A DNA stretch of 64,000 bases, taken from Dehalococcoidia bacterium. GTDB lineage: Bacteria > Chloroflexota > Dehalococcoidia > Lucifugimonadales > Lucifugimonadaceae. Below the pieces are notes generated by a model. That model saw only the letters and a list, made by a program, of their open reading frames with translations. It made no database searches and was not told where the DNA came from. The stretch lies in NCBI GenBank assembly GCA_028285005.1, contig JANQQP010000037.1, forward strand, positions 124,001-188,000. The letters are read 5' to 3'. The position numbers and the translations under genes were made by a program. Positions 17,845 through 25,904 of the stretch are shown here, one piece after another (positions within the stretch are counted from its first letter, which is position 1; each line of letters begins with the position of its first letter).

Positions 17845-18690
17845 CTAGCCAATCCGGCCGGTCACGTACGCCTCAGTGCGCCGGTCGCGCGGTGTATCGA
17901 ATATCTGGCTGTTCGGGCCATACTCAACGAGTCGGCCGATGCGCTCCTCACCGGCCATCAGGACAGCGGCGTAGTCAGCTATTCGAGTCGCCTGTTGCAT
18001 GTTGTGGGTGACGATGATGATCGTGTATCTGGAGGAGAGCTCGGTGATGAGATCTTCGATCGCCTGAGTCGAGATCGGGTCAAGCGCTGAGGCTGGCTCG
18101 TCCATCAGAACGACTTCCGGATCAACGGCAAGTGCTCTGGCAATGCAAAGCCTCTGCTGCTGACCTCCAGAAAGGCTTAACCCGTTGTCCTTTAGCCTGT
18201 CCTTGACCTCATCCCAAAGGGCCGCACGCTTTAGCGAGCGCTCAACAACCTCGTCCAGGTCAACATCCATTCCGTTGATTCGAGGGCCAAAAGCCACGTT
18301 GTCGTAGATGCTCTTGGGGAACGGGTTCGGCCGCTGGAAGACCATGCCGATGCGGAACCTGATCTCGGTCGGGTCCTGGTCTTGCGAGTAGATGTTGATT
18401 CCGTTGTAGACAACCTCACCGGTGACCTGTGCGGCCGGTATGAGGTCATTCATGCGGTTGAAGCTCCTGATGAGGGTGCTTTTACCGCAACCAGAAGGTC
18501 CGATTAGAGCGATGACGCTGTGCCGAGGGACCTGCATTGAGACGTTCTCAACTGCGAGCTTACCGCTGTAGCGTACGGAGACATCGCGAGATTCGATCAC
18601 CTTGTCCTCATCAGGAAAAGTAATGATGTTCTCTTTCAGTCCAGCTTCGGTAATCGAAACTGCATCGGTCTGGGTCATAAACGAACTCAT
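17845..18690 (-). CDS. pstB: Phosphate ABC transporter ATP-binding protein PstB
   Basis: 281 residues; usual length plus about 25 N-terminal residues. Walker [10 protein letters not shown] is at 64-72, the Q-loop and [15 protein letters not shown] segment near 140 is diagnostic of PstB, and the ABC signature [15 protein letters not shown] and Walker B VVLMDEP follow. It energises import of orthophosphate by PstCA. First gene of pstB-phoU; pstS, pstC and pstA are missing from the neighbourhood, with a GH63-like gene upstream instead. A Pho-box-like direct repeat lies about 70-85 nt upstream of the start. Confidence 0.94.
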   Translation of the reverse strand: MSSFMTQTDAVSITEAGLKENIITFPDEDKVIESRDVSVRYSGKLAVENVSMQVPRHSVIALIGPSGCGKSTLIRSFNRMNDLIPAAQVTGEVVYNGINIYSQDQDPTEIRFRIGMVFQRPNPFPKSIYDNVAFGPRINGMDVDLDEVVERSLKRAALWDEVKDRLKDNGLSLSGGQQQRLCIARALAVDPEVVLMDEPASALDPISTQAIEDLITELSSRYTIIIVTHNMQQATRIADYAAVLMAGEERIGRLVEYGPNSQIFDTPRDRRTEAYVTGRIG

Positions 18691-18762
18691 TTGCTGGGCC
18701 GATCCTAACTCCGGGTAACAGGCTGTTATTCGGGGCCAGCGGCCAACACTAAAGGTAGAACG

Positions 18763-18779
18763 TTAACACAGTGCTAACA
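18763..18779. promoter_or_regulatory. Candidate Pho box upstream of pstB
   Basis: TTAACA (18763-18768) and CTAACA (18774-18779) form a direct repeat with 11-bp period, the arrangement recognised by PhoB/PhoP-type regulators in Gram-positive bacteria. Position 73-89 nt before the pstB ATG supports it. The same bases also form an imperfect inverted repeat, so another regulator is possible. Confidence 0.4.
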
Positions 18780-18823
18780 ATTCCCTTGGAACTGCGGGTG
18801 AGGCGCTTTCATGGTCCGCCGGG

Positions 18824-20101
18824 CTACATATCTACAGCAGCTGTGGCCCAGCCGAACTCCGTTCCCCGCATACCCGCTCCAGTCTCAGGCGAATAGAACT
18901 CTCTGAAGTCTTTCTTCACGGCCCGACGGGAACAAGTGGCGATCTCGTCCGCAATCTCGTCAAAACCATGTGACCGTAATCCCCGGACGAAAAACCAGTT
19001 CAGATTCATGCAGACAGGACCACGCCATATCGAGCTTTCACCCAAGTGATCGTAGTCGGGGTGGTTGCGAGCCACACTAGGGACCGGGAGCGTCGTCCAG
19101 AACTCGTCCTCGTTGCAGAGATGCTCCTTAACTATCCGGTCAAGGCGGTCTTTCGGAGTCGAGGCGTTGATGAGTGGCATGATCGAACCGGCAGTGAGGT
19201 CGGTCAGACGAGTACGTTCGTTGCCGGATAGATATACGAAGTAGCCCAGCGTTTCATCCCACAACTGCTGGTTCATCGCATCTTCGATCGTCTGAGCCTG
19301 AGCGTTTGTCTCTGCGGCAGCGTCGGCGAGGTCAGATTCGGCCATCAGCCTCGCAGTGGTCCGCAGCCCGTCGGCCAGGACAGCGTTCATCAGCGGGTCA
19401 ACGACGTTGAAGCCGTTGCGACGCCTGATCTTCGAATAGTCGAAGTTACCGCGAACCAGGTTGGTGAAATCGAGCTTTCTGTTCTTCCAGAGCAGCGCGA
19501 ATCGTCCCGGATGTTTGAGGCCCAGCGGAGCATCGAACACAGGCGAGTTGTCCATGCCGCATTCAAACGGGGAGATGATCGATATCAGCCCGGTGTTGTC
19601 GGGGTCTCTCTCCCGCCTGATCCAGTCGTAGTATGAAACCACTTTCGGCAGCGTCTTGTTCAGAAACTGGCGGTCATTCGTGGCCTTGTAGACAGCCTCG
19701 ACAGCCTGCGCCAGTAGTGGAGGTTGGAGCATCGCCGAATGGCGTCTTCGCCACTCTCCAAATCTGCTCTGCAGGTAGAGCGCGCTCAAGACGCCTCCAC
19801 GTCGTCCCCAGTAGATGATGTGACCGATAAACCCGTCCGGACGCTGCGATGCCAGTAGCGTTTCCAGTTCCCGGACCGCCATCTGCGGGTCCAATCCGGC
19901 GAGCGCAATCACATGAAAACAGGAGTCCCAGAACCACTGCCACTGGTATCGACCCGGAGACGGGATCGAATACTCGTAGTCGTACTTGTAGAAAGGGTCG
20001 TAACCGGTTCGGCGGTTGCCCTTGAGCCTCGCCAGGGCAAGCTCTTCAAGCGTTGATTCGTCCGACTGTCGATCAGACATCGATTCATCGTTCTGCGTCA
20101 T
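18824..20101 (-). CDS. GH63/MGH1-like glycoside hydrolase
   Basis: 425 residues from ATG 20101 (ATG 20080 also possible); the open frame extends further but overlaps the divergent rlmN 5' region. It has an (alpha/alpha)6-barrel signature: QWQWFWDSCFHVIAL near 55-70, with WDS as in GH63 and amylo-1,6-glucosidase-like enzymes, ISPFECGMDNSP near 180, and RGPVCMNLNWF near 375, resembling the mannosylglycerate-hydrolase/glucosidase-I catalytic region. It probably hydrolyses a compatible-solute glycoside such as mannosyl- or glucosylglycerate, or a trehalose-like sugar. No signal peptide is seen, so it is cytosolic. Confidence 0.82.
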   Translation of the reverse strand: MTQNDESMSDRQSDESTLEELALARLKGNRRTGYDPFYKYDYEYSIPSPGRYQWQWFWDSCFHVIALAGLDPQMAVRELETLLASQRPDGFIGHIIYWGRRGGVLSALYLQSRFGEWRRRHSAMLQPPLLAQAVEAVYKATNDRQFLNKTLPKVVSYYDWIRRERDPDNTGLISIISPFECGMDNSPVFDAPLGLKHPGRFALLWKNRKLDFTNLVRGNFDYSKIRRRNGFNVVDPLMNAVLADGLRTTARLMAESDLADAAAETNAQAQTIEDAMNQQLWDETLGYFVYLSGNERTRLTDLTAGSIMPLINASTPKDRLDRIVKEHLCNEDEFWTTLPVPSVARNHPDYDHLGESSIWRGPVCMNLNWFFVRGLRSHGFDEIADEIATCSRRAVKKDFREFYSPETGAGMRGTEFGWATAAVDM

Positions 20102-20221
20102 GGCAGATGAGTCTATGCGTTCGACGCTGGCATGCGCCCGGCAATTCCGCGACCAACGGCGGTAAACTTGATCCTGAGTGAGTCGAAACTGTTTCGGTTC
20201 GTCGCAAAGACACGCACATCC

Positions 20222-21433
20222 GTGACCTCCACGAACGAAAAACTGACTCTGGAGCCATCTGGCACGTTGCTGCCGGCCGGAGTTGTCGCGCAAGAAAGCG
20301 TGGCTCAGGCGAAGTCGATACTTGACCTGTCCAAAGCCGAGCTTGAAGAGCTAGTTGCTGAACTTGGCCAGCCTCCGTACCGGGCGCGCCAGCTGTGGAG
20401 AGCGCTGCACTTCGAGCTACGCGGGTCGTTCGACGAAATGACGTCGCTACCGGCGCGAGTGCGAGATGAGTTGAAGAGCAGGTTCGTTGTTAGTCCGCTG
20501 GAGAAGGTCTTTCACCTGACTTCGAAGGATGGTTCGACCGACAAGGCGCTGTTCAGGCTGCCGGACGGCGAGCTGATCGAAACGGTGCTGATGCGCTACG
20601 AACCAGACGGCCATCGAAAGACCCGCCGGACAGTCTGCGTCTCTACACAGGCAGGCTGCGCTCTTGGCTGTACGTTCTGCGCTACCGGCCAACAGGGCTT
20701 CAGGCGTCAGCTCTCGGTGGGCGAGATCGTTTCGCAGGTGATGTTCATGGAGAGCATTGCCAGGGTTGAGGACGAGCAGCAGATCGATGCTGGCTCGCGC
20801 TCGAAGGGCGAACGGCAGGGCGTGACGAACGTTGTGTTTATGGGCATGGGCGAGCCGTTCGCGAACTATGAGAACAGTCTCGCTGCGGTGCGGACGCTGA
20901 ACGACGATCAGGGTCTGCACATCGGCGCCAGGCACATCACCATCTCCACGGTTGGGCTCGTGCCGCAGATCCTGCGCATGGCACGTGAGGACCTGCAGAT
21001 CAATCTCGCGGTGTCGCTTCATGCTCCGGATAACGAGACTCGTTCTGAGACGATGCCGGTCAACCGACGTTACCCGATTGAGCAGTTGATAGATGCCTGC
21101 AAGAAGTACGTGGGGATTACGAACCGACGAGTTTTCTTCGAGTACGTCCTGCTACACGGCCAGAATGACTCGCTGGTGCAAGCGGAAGCCCTTGGCCGGC
21201 TCCTGAAAGGCATGCTCTGCCACGTGAACCTGATCCCTGTAAATCCGACCTCTGATGGCCCGTTTGTGCGGCCTGCCCGGGAGTTTCGGACGACGTTCCA
21301 GCAGAAGCTGCGGGAATACGGGATTCCCTCGACCATCCGTATGGAGAAGGGCATCGACATTGATGCAGGCTGCGGTCAGCTGAGGGCGCGGGCGCTAGAT
21401 ATCGACGAGGCACCTGAGCCGGCATCGAAATAA
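20222..21433 (+). CDS. rlmN: Dual-specificity 23S rRNA/tRNA methyltransferase RlmN
   Basis: Radical SAM enzyme that makes 2-methyladenosine at A2503 of 23S rRNA and A37 of some tRNAs. The CxxxCxxC cluster motif CALGCTFC (Cys146, 150, 153 from the GTG start) binds [4Fe-4S]; the GCGQLRARA segment near the C-terminus carries the Cys methylated during catalysis. YRARQLWRALH near 53 is the family N-terminal helix. GTG 20222 gives about 50 residues before that helix, close to E. coli; ATG 20132 would add 30 residues with no similarity. 403 residues, slightly long owing to an insertion with SRSKGERQG near 195. Confidence 0.92.
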   Translation: MTSTNEKLTLEPSGTLLPAGVVAQESVAQAKSILDLSKAELEELVAELGQPPYRARQLWRALHFELRGSFDEMTSLPARVRDELKSRFVVSPLEKVFHLTSKDGSTDKALFRLPDGELIETVLMRYEPDGHRKTRRTVCVSTQAGCALGCTFCATGQQGFRRQLSVGEIVSQVMFMESIARVEDEQQIDAGSRSKGERQGVTNVVFMGMGEPFANYENSLAAVRTLNDDQGLHIGARHITISTVGLVPQILRMAREDLQINLAVSLHAPDNETRSETMPVNRRYPIEQLIDACKKYVGITNRRVFFEYVLLHGQNDSLVQAEALGRLLKGMLCHVNLIPVNPTSDGPFVRPAREFRTTFQQKLREYGIPSTIRMEKGIDIDAGCGQLRARALDIDEAPEPASK

Positions 21434-21573
21434 GCCGGCTCTCTCGCTTCGCCGCAAAGTTCCAATCTGCGCGCTAAACTGTCGCCGCACCGTTACCGAA
21501 TGCGTCTGGAGCCTAACGAATCGCGCTCAGTTTCTCGTTCGCAACATCGCTGATCGCACCAAAGAGAGAGTAA

Positions 21574-22710
21574 ATGCCTGAACAACACTGGCCCGAGGTC
21601 TACAAGAAGCTTGGTGTAAAGCCCGTCATCAACGCCCAGAGTTGGGTCACATCGCTGGGCGGCAGCCTGATGCGGCCCGAGGTGCTCAGAGCTATGGACG
21701 AGGCGGCGACAGCGTTCGTAGATATGAAGGAGCTGAACCGGGCCGCGGGTGAGGTGGTTGCCAGGGCCTGTAGCGCAGATATGGGGCTCGTGACGGCCGG
21801 GTGCGCTGCCGCAGAAGTGCTGATGGCCGCTGCCTGCATGACCGGCATCGACGAATCGAACGTTGAGCGTCTGCCCAATACTGATGGGCTGAAGAACGAG
21901 GTGCTGCTTTTCAAGGGTCAGCGCAACCGCTATGACGGCGCATTCGAGATTCCGGGAGCAAGAATCGTTGAGTTCGGGCACGGCGACTCGGCGCGTCCCT
22001 ATCACCTCGAATCCGCAATCACGGACAATACATGCGCAGTGGCGTACGTCATGGGCCCGTTCATCAAGCGTGGGCTCGGGCTTGAAAAGACGATTGAGAT
22101 CGCCCATGCGCACGACGTTCCAGTGATCGTGGACGCCGCGGCCGAGATTCCACCCCGGGAGAACCTCTCGAGGTTCATCAAGATGGGCGCAGACATGGTC
22201 GCTTTCAGTGGCGGCAAGGGGATCGGAGGCCCGCAGTCGGCAGGATTACTGGCAGGCCGGCAGGGCCTGATGGAAGCGGCTTACCTTAACTCGTTGAACC
22301 TCGATAGCCCGAAGGCGGGGATCGGTCGGCCGATGAAGGTCTCGAAGGAGAACCTCGTTGGCATGGTGGCCGCACTCGAGCTGTATATGGATTCAGATGA
22401 GACCGCGATCATCGAGGGCTGGCGTGCCAAGGCAAACTATGTGGCGCGGCAGCTCGATGGCATTGACGGTCTTCGAGTCGTGATCGAGGACACACCTGTT
22501 GACCGGCAGGGTCCGCAGCCTGTGATCTATTTCGAGAGCGACTGGAACGGGCCAACTCCTGCTGAAGTGCGTCAAAAGCTGGCCGATGGCGATCCCTCCA
22601 TTCTCGTTGGAGGTGGTGGGGTCGGTAATGAGATCAACATCGTCATGGTCAATGTGCAGGACGGCGAAGAGAAAGTCATCGTCGAACGCCTTCTCGAAGC
22701 ACTTCACTAA
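21574..22710 (+). CDS. SelA-like PLP-dependent enzyme (DgaE/SelA-like family)
   Basis: 378 residues in the selenocysteine-synthase/D-glucosaminate-6-phosphate ammonia-lyase-like branch of fold-type I PLP enzymes. Features include VINAQSWVTSLGGSLM (19-33), TAGCAAAE (74-81), VIVDAAAEIPP (184-194) with the PLP-ring Asp, and FSGGKGIGGPQSAG (211-224) with Lys215 as the probable Schiff-base residue. True SelA is about 460 residues with an extra N-terminal domain and reads SGDKLLGGPQAG here, so this is more likely a catabolic lyase or aldolase. The presence of a selenoprotein gene in the window makes the distinction worth testing. Confidence 0.83.
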   Translation: MPEQHWPEVYKKLGVKPVINAQSWVTSLGGSLMRPEVLRAMDEAATAFVDMKELNRAAGEVVARACSADMGLVTAGCAAAEVLMAAACMTGIDESNVERLPNTDGLKNEVLLFKGQRNRYDGAFEIPGARIVEFGHGDSARPYHLESAITDNTCAVAYVMGPFIKRGLGLEKTIEIAHAHDVPVIVDAAAEIPPRENLSRFIKMGADMVAFSGGKGIGGPQSAGLLAGRQGLMEAAYLNSLNLDSPKAGIGRPMKVSKENLVGMVAALELYMDSDETAIIEGWRAKANYVARQLDGIDGLRVVIEDTPVDRQGPQPVIYFESDWNGPTPAEVRQKLADGDPSILVGGGGVGNEINIVMVNVQDGEEKVIVERLLEALH

Positions 22711-23000
22711 TCTGTCACCAGATTCCGCTCCGTAGACGTGCTGCCTGACGTTTCCGCGGCAGTCTGGCGAGATGGCCCTTAGCCGGTGACAGGCAGTCGC
22801 CGGAGCGACACTGAAACCGGCCATACCGTTAGGCGATTACCGCAAGCGCTGGATGCGCTTTTCCCGATTCCGCGTGGCAGTAGACCGGCGATGGTTACTG
22901 AGACCTACGCAGCAACAACGCTGTGTAAGGGTGTCCAGAGGGGGCTTTGGGCGGACACCCGGTTGCAAGAGCTGTGGCGAACAGCAACTGGGGGTGACCG
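22711..23000 (+). promoter_or_regulatory. Structured leader region of archaellin gene 1
   Basis: 290-nt gap without a credible gene. Near its end are two hairpins: GGGTGTCC (22929-22936) pairs with GGACACCC (22953-22960), an 8-bp perfect stem, and a GCTGT/ACAGC stem flanked by GTTG/CAAC follows at about 22962-22987, just before the GGGGTG ribosome site. They suggest translational control or transcript stability. No clear -35/-10 was found. Confidence 0.4.
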
Positions 23001-23711
23001 ATGTTTACGAGGGGATCCCGTGGGGAGAGGGGCATAACGGGACTTGAGACGGCGATCGTGCTTATCGCGTTCGTTGTCGTTGCTTCCGTCTTCTCGTTCA
23101 CGATTCTCTCGGCGGGTGTATTCGCTTCTGAGGCGAACAAGCAGACGATCTTTGCAGGTCTGCGTGAGACCCGAACGAGAATCCGCCAGAATGGTTCGAC
23201 GTTCGCGTTCTCGGCAAACGTGGGTTCGACGCCAGCGGTCTACAAGATCGTGTTCACTGTCTCTAACTCCCTTGCCGGTGAGCCTGTGGACATGACGCCT
23301 CCGTACGCGGCCGACGAATCCGGCATAGACCCGGACTTCGTGCCCGCGAATACCTCGGCGACCGTCATCTCCTATGCGGACGAAGATCAGCGACTTCCAG
23401 ACGTGCCGTGGTCGATCGTCTTCATCGGCAACCACAACGGTGACACGCTCCTTGAGGACGGTGAGAAGGCCGAGATGACTATCTGGCTACTCGACCGAGA
23501 CAACGCGATCGCCGATACAGCGGACAATGCAGTGGTGTTTATGGACACCAGCACGGCCAACGGCGGTGGGGTTGGAGGTGTTGAGGCGACTGGCACCGTG
23601 ATCGGCAAGTCCACACGATTCGTGCTTGAAGTGGCGCCGCAAATCGGAGCGGCATTGACGATTCAGCGGGCGATTCCACCGGGCCTCAGGCCGGTGATGA
23701 ACCTGAACTAG
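23001..23711 (+). CDS. Archaellin (archaeal-type flagellin), copy 1
   Basis: 236-residue filament subunit of archaellum type. After a short basic leader, a class III (prepilin-like) signal is visible: Gly12 then ITGLE, with Glu at +5 of the mature protein, followed by a long hydrophobic helix (about 17-45). This ITGLE(T/A)AIVLIAFVVVA pattern is closely like crenarchaeal archaellins. The C-terminal 190 residues are beta-rich with Asp/Asn/Gly turns, as in the archaellin beta-sandwich. It would be processed by a FlaK/PibD-type peptidase and assembled extracellularly. No FlaI/FlaJ/FlaX genes are in the window. A close paralogue lies 1.3 kb downstream on the same strand. Confidence 0.88.
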   Translation: MFTRGSRGERGITGLETAIVLIAFVVVASVFSFTILSAGVFASEANKQTIFAGLRETRTRIRQNGSTFAFSANVGSTPAVYKIVFTVSNSLAGEPVDMTPPYAADESGIDPDFVPANTSATVISYADEDQRLPDVPWSIVFIGNHNGDTLLEDGEKAEMTIWLLDRDNAIADTADNAVVFMDTSTANGGGVGGVEATGTVIGKSTRFVLEVAPQIGAALTIQRAIPPGLRPVMNLN

Positions 23712-23770
23712 CCGGACTTTCAATATGGCGTCCATCGGTGTCCCGGCCGGACATCGAGTGGCGCACGGCC

Positions 23771-23818
23771 AAAGGGTCTGCCCTTTAGGTCAGTACCCCC
23801 TCAACTTGGTCTGAGGGG
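23771..23818 (+). other. Two tandem RNA hairpins after archaellin 1
   Basis: AAAGGG/CCCTTT (23771-23776 with 23781-23786, loop TCTG) and CCCCTCA/TGAGGGG (23797-23803 with 23812-23818, 8-nt loop) are perfect stems between the stop codon and the terminator. They could protect the abundant archaellin mRNA 3' end or form a small RNA. Confidence 0.4.
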
Positions 23819-23834
23819 CAGCCCGGCAAGACAT

Positions 23835-23876
23835 GGCCGGTTCCCCGTCGACGGGGAACCGGCCGGTCTATTTTTA
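23835..23876 (+). terminator. Rho-independent terminator of archaellin 1
   Basis: A perfect 13-bp stem, GGCCGGTTCCCCG (23835-23847) with CGGGGAACCGGCC (23852-23864) and a TCGA loop, followed by GGTCTATTTTTA. Strong stem plus T-run, placed 124 nt after the archaellin stop. It separates copy 1 from the converging LuxR-type gene. Confidence 0.85.
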
Positions 23877-23935
23877 CGAGCAGGCGGTTAACCGCCGCTG
23901 CCGGTCTGCTCGGTGCCGAAACGGCATCCATCAGC

Positions 23936-24226
23936 TTAGTAAACGAGCAAGCCAGAGCGCAGCGCCATTGTTGCCGCCTGTGCCCTGTTTGCAGCGTCTA
24001 GCTTTCGCATGATGTTCGTTACGTGCCTGGCCACCGTATGGGTGCTGATGGCCAGAGCCGAAGCGATCTCTTTGTTGCTGAGACCCTCAGCAACGTGCCT
24101 CAACACCTCGAGCTCCCTGTCACTCAGGGACTCAGTGCTGGTTGGCACTTCGTAGAAAGCTGCTGGTGACGGGCGCGCGGCGAACGAGAACCGGTTGGCG
24201 GTCCGTTCTTGAAATGGCGACTGCAT
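23936..24226 (-). CDS. Small LuxR-type (GerE) HTH regulator between the archaellins
   Basis: 96-residue protein. ATG 24226 is backed by GGGAG with a 6-nt spacer; the frame is open further upstream but has no better start. Residues about 33-92 are a complete GerE domain: LSDRELEVLRHVAEGLSN, KEIASALAISTHTVARHV and the following Lys-rich recognition end. No receiver or ligand domain is present, so it is a stand-alone DNA-binding regulator. It lies between two archaellin genes, on the opposite strand, which suggests control of archaellin expression or switching between copies; this is inference. Confidence 0.85.
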   Translation of the reverse strand: MQSPFQERTANRFSFAARPSPAAFYEVPTSTESLSDRELEVLRHVAEGLSNKEIASALAISTHTVARHVTNIMRKLDAANRAQAATMALRSGLLVY

Positions 24227-24976
24227 ACTGTTCTCCCTGCTTTGAAGTTTGCCTGGCTGGCAACGGCAGAGAGGGGACGGAACGTAGAGTAGTTCGGGCT
24301 CTAAGCGCAACCAGCCAGAAGTCTGGCTTTTGGCCTGCTGACTGCGCTGTGCCCGGTTAGCGGATCCGTCCAGAATTGAACGCATCCGGCTCTGGGTCAG
24401 CGTCAGTTAGCGAGGCCGGTAGTAATAAATACCGGCATATTTCGCATCTCTGACCTCATGCTGGCTCCTGCTCCCAATATTGAATGATTGCGCGCCGTGA
24501 GAGCGTGTCCGGCACACAGCGCATAACCCTATCACGGATTTTTCAGATTGCCGTGAGGGCTGTCTGTTCACTTTTCAATTCACAGTACGAAATTCGCAAT
24601 ACCGATAGCAAACACTTGCTATTGCAGACGGCCGGGAACGATGCGCGGGCAGGGTGTTTTCCGTCGTCAGCAGTGCTTACTGGCACGCCGCGGGTATCAC
24701 CGATCCCACCCGAGACAACACCTGTTGCAATCCCCAGCAGGACAACTGTTGGGTTCTGCGATCGATCACGTGGGAAAACCCGATTCCGGCTTGTGTAGAT
24801 ATCTCCAGATTAGTGGATGTGAGCCATAACCGGCCGGGGGTGGCAGGCCAGCACTGGTAATGCGTGCGGACCCGTCAATCACCGGAACGGAATGTTTACG
24901 GCAACACGTCGAGGGGGGAAGCCCTGGAGTCTGGGCGCCTTACGTGTGAGTAAACGGTTCACATGAGGGGATAGTC
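24227..24976. promoter_or_regulatory. 750-nt intergenic control region between LuxR gene and archaellin 2
   Basis: No credible gene; the short open frames here lack family features. It is less GC-rich than its surroundings around 24420-24620. Visible structure: a perfect stem GCCGGTA/TACCGGC (24415-24421 with 24430-24436, A/T loop) upstream of the LuxR gene; CACGG/CCGTG around 24534-24557; and CGTGTGA/TCACATG (24943-24949 with 24959-24965, one wobble) immediately before the archaellin 2 ribosome site GAGGGG (24965-24970). It should contain both divergent promoters, but I could not fix their -10/-35 elements. Confidence 0.5.
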
Positions 24977-25690
24977 ATGAACCAGAGGGGGACTGGTCTT
25001 CGTGAGCGAGGTATCACGGGACTGGAAACGTCTATTGTTCTGATCGCGTTCGTCGTGGTGGCGAGTGTCTTCGCCTTCACAGTTCTTTCCGCAGGTGTGT
25101 TTTCTTCGGAAGCCGCCAAGCAAACGATATTCTCTGGTCTGAAAGAGACCAGGGCCAGGCTGCGCCAGAACGGAAGCGTATTCGCTTTCAGTGCCCAGGC
25201 TGGCACCACACAGTCCGTTTACAAGATCGTATTCATCGTCTCAAACTCGCTGGCGGGTGAGCCGATCGACCTGACTCCGCCCTACACGGCGGACGGTACA
25301 GGTCTCGACCCGGACTTCGATGCTCTTGCCGACCCTGCAACGATTCTTTCGTACGCAGACGAGGATCAGCGCCTAGGCGATGTACCGTGGTCTGTGAATT
25401 TCATCGGCAACAACAACAACGACCTGTTGCTTGAGGACGGCGAGAAGGCCGAAGTCACGGTCTGGCTGATGGACCGCGACAACGCTGTCGCTGAGACAGC
25501 TCCGAGCGCAGTTCAGTTCATGGACACGTCGACGGCGAACGGTGGCGGAATCGGTGGTGTTGAAGCGACCGGCACGCTTATTGGCAAATCGACAAGGTTC
25601 GTGATCGAGCTGACGCCTCAAGCAGGTGCCGCTCTATCGATCCAGCGTTCGATTCCGCCTGGCCTGCGGGCAGTGATGAATCTGAACTAA
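24977..25690 (+). CDS. Archaellin (archaeal-type flagellin), copy 2
   Basis: 237 residues, roughly 70-75% identical by eye to copy 1 along its whole length, so a tandem duplication. Same class III signal: basic leader, Gly13 then ITGLE, then a hydrophobic helix. Conserved blocks include QTIF(A/S)GL(R/K)ETR, ISYADEDQRL-like, LLEDGEKAE, FMDTSTANGGG and IPPGLRxVMNLN. Differences cluster in the surface beta domain (about 100-115 and 140-150), as expected for filament subunits. GAGGGG with a 6-nt spacer precedes the ATG. Two archaellins often form major and minor filament components, or a heteropolymer. Confidence 0.88.
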   Translation: MNQRGTGLRERGITGLETSIVLIAFVVVASVFAFTVLSAGVFSSEAAKQTIFSGLKETRARLRQNGSVFAFSAQAGTTQSVYKIVFIVSNSLAGEPIDLTPPYTADGTGLDPDFDALADPATILSYADEDQRLGDVPWSVNFIGNNNNDLLLEDGEKAEVTVWLMDRDNAVAETAPSAVQFMDTSTANGGGIGGVEATGTLIGKSTRFVIELTPQAGAALSIQRSIPPGLRAVMNLN

Positions 25691-25904
25691 GGCCTTACGT
25701 TGTCCGAGGTGAGTCGTTCCGAAAGCGGTTCGCCCAGATATGCAGGTGGTGAACGAAGCGTAATAGCTCGTGTTTGTTCAGGACTCAGGCGTCCCCTCGG
25801 GTTTACCCGTGTCCTGGGCCCTGGACCGTTACCACCATCAAGACTCGCGGTGCTCTCCTCGACTTCTAAACGAGGAGGGCGCTGCGCGTTTCCGGCAGTG
25901 GTAG

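Noticed and set aside
21574-22710. True selenocysteine synthase SelA
   Set aside because: Too short, lacks the N-terminal domain and the usual SGDKLLGGPQ motif; kept as SelA-like.
24484-24798. Open frames in the gap upstream of archaellin 2
   Set aside because: Composition unlike neighbouring genes, no ribosome site, overlaps hairpins; the region is better explained as regulatory.
24386-24976. Cyclic di-GMP riboswitch controlling archaellin 2
   Set aside because: Conserved GEMM core bases were not found, only isolated stems.
25855-25877. CTCCTCG/CGAGGAG hairpin as terminator between archaellin 2 and pgpA
   Set aside because: Stem is good, but no T-run follows in either direction, so it is not called as an intrinsic terminator.
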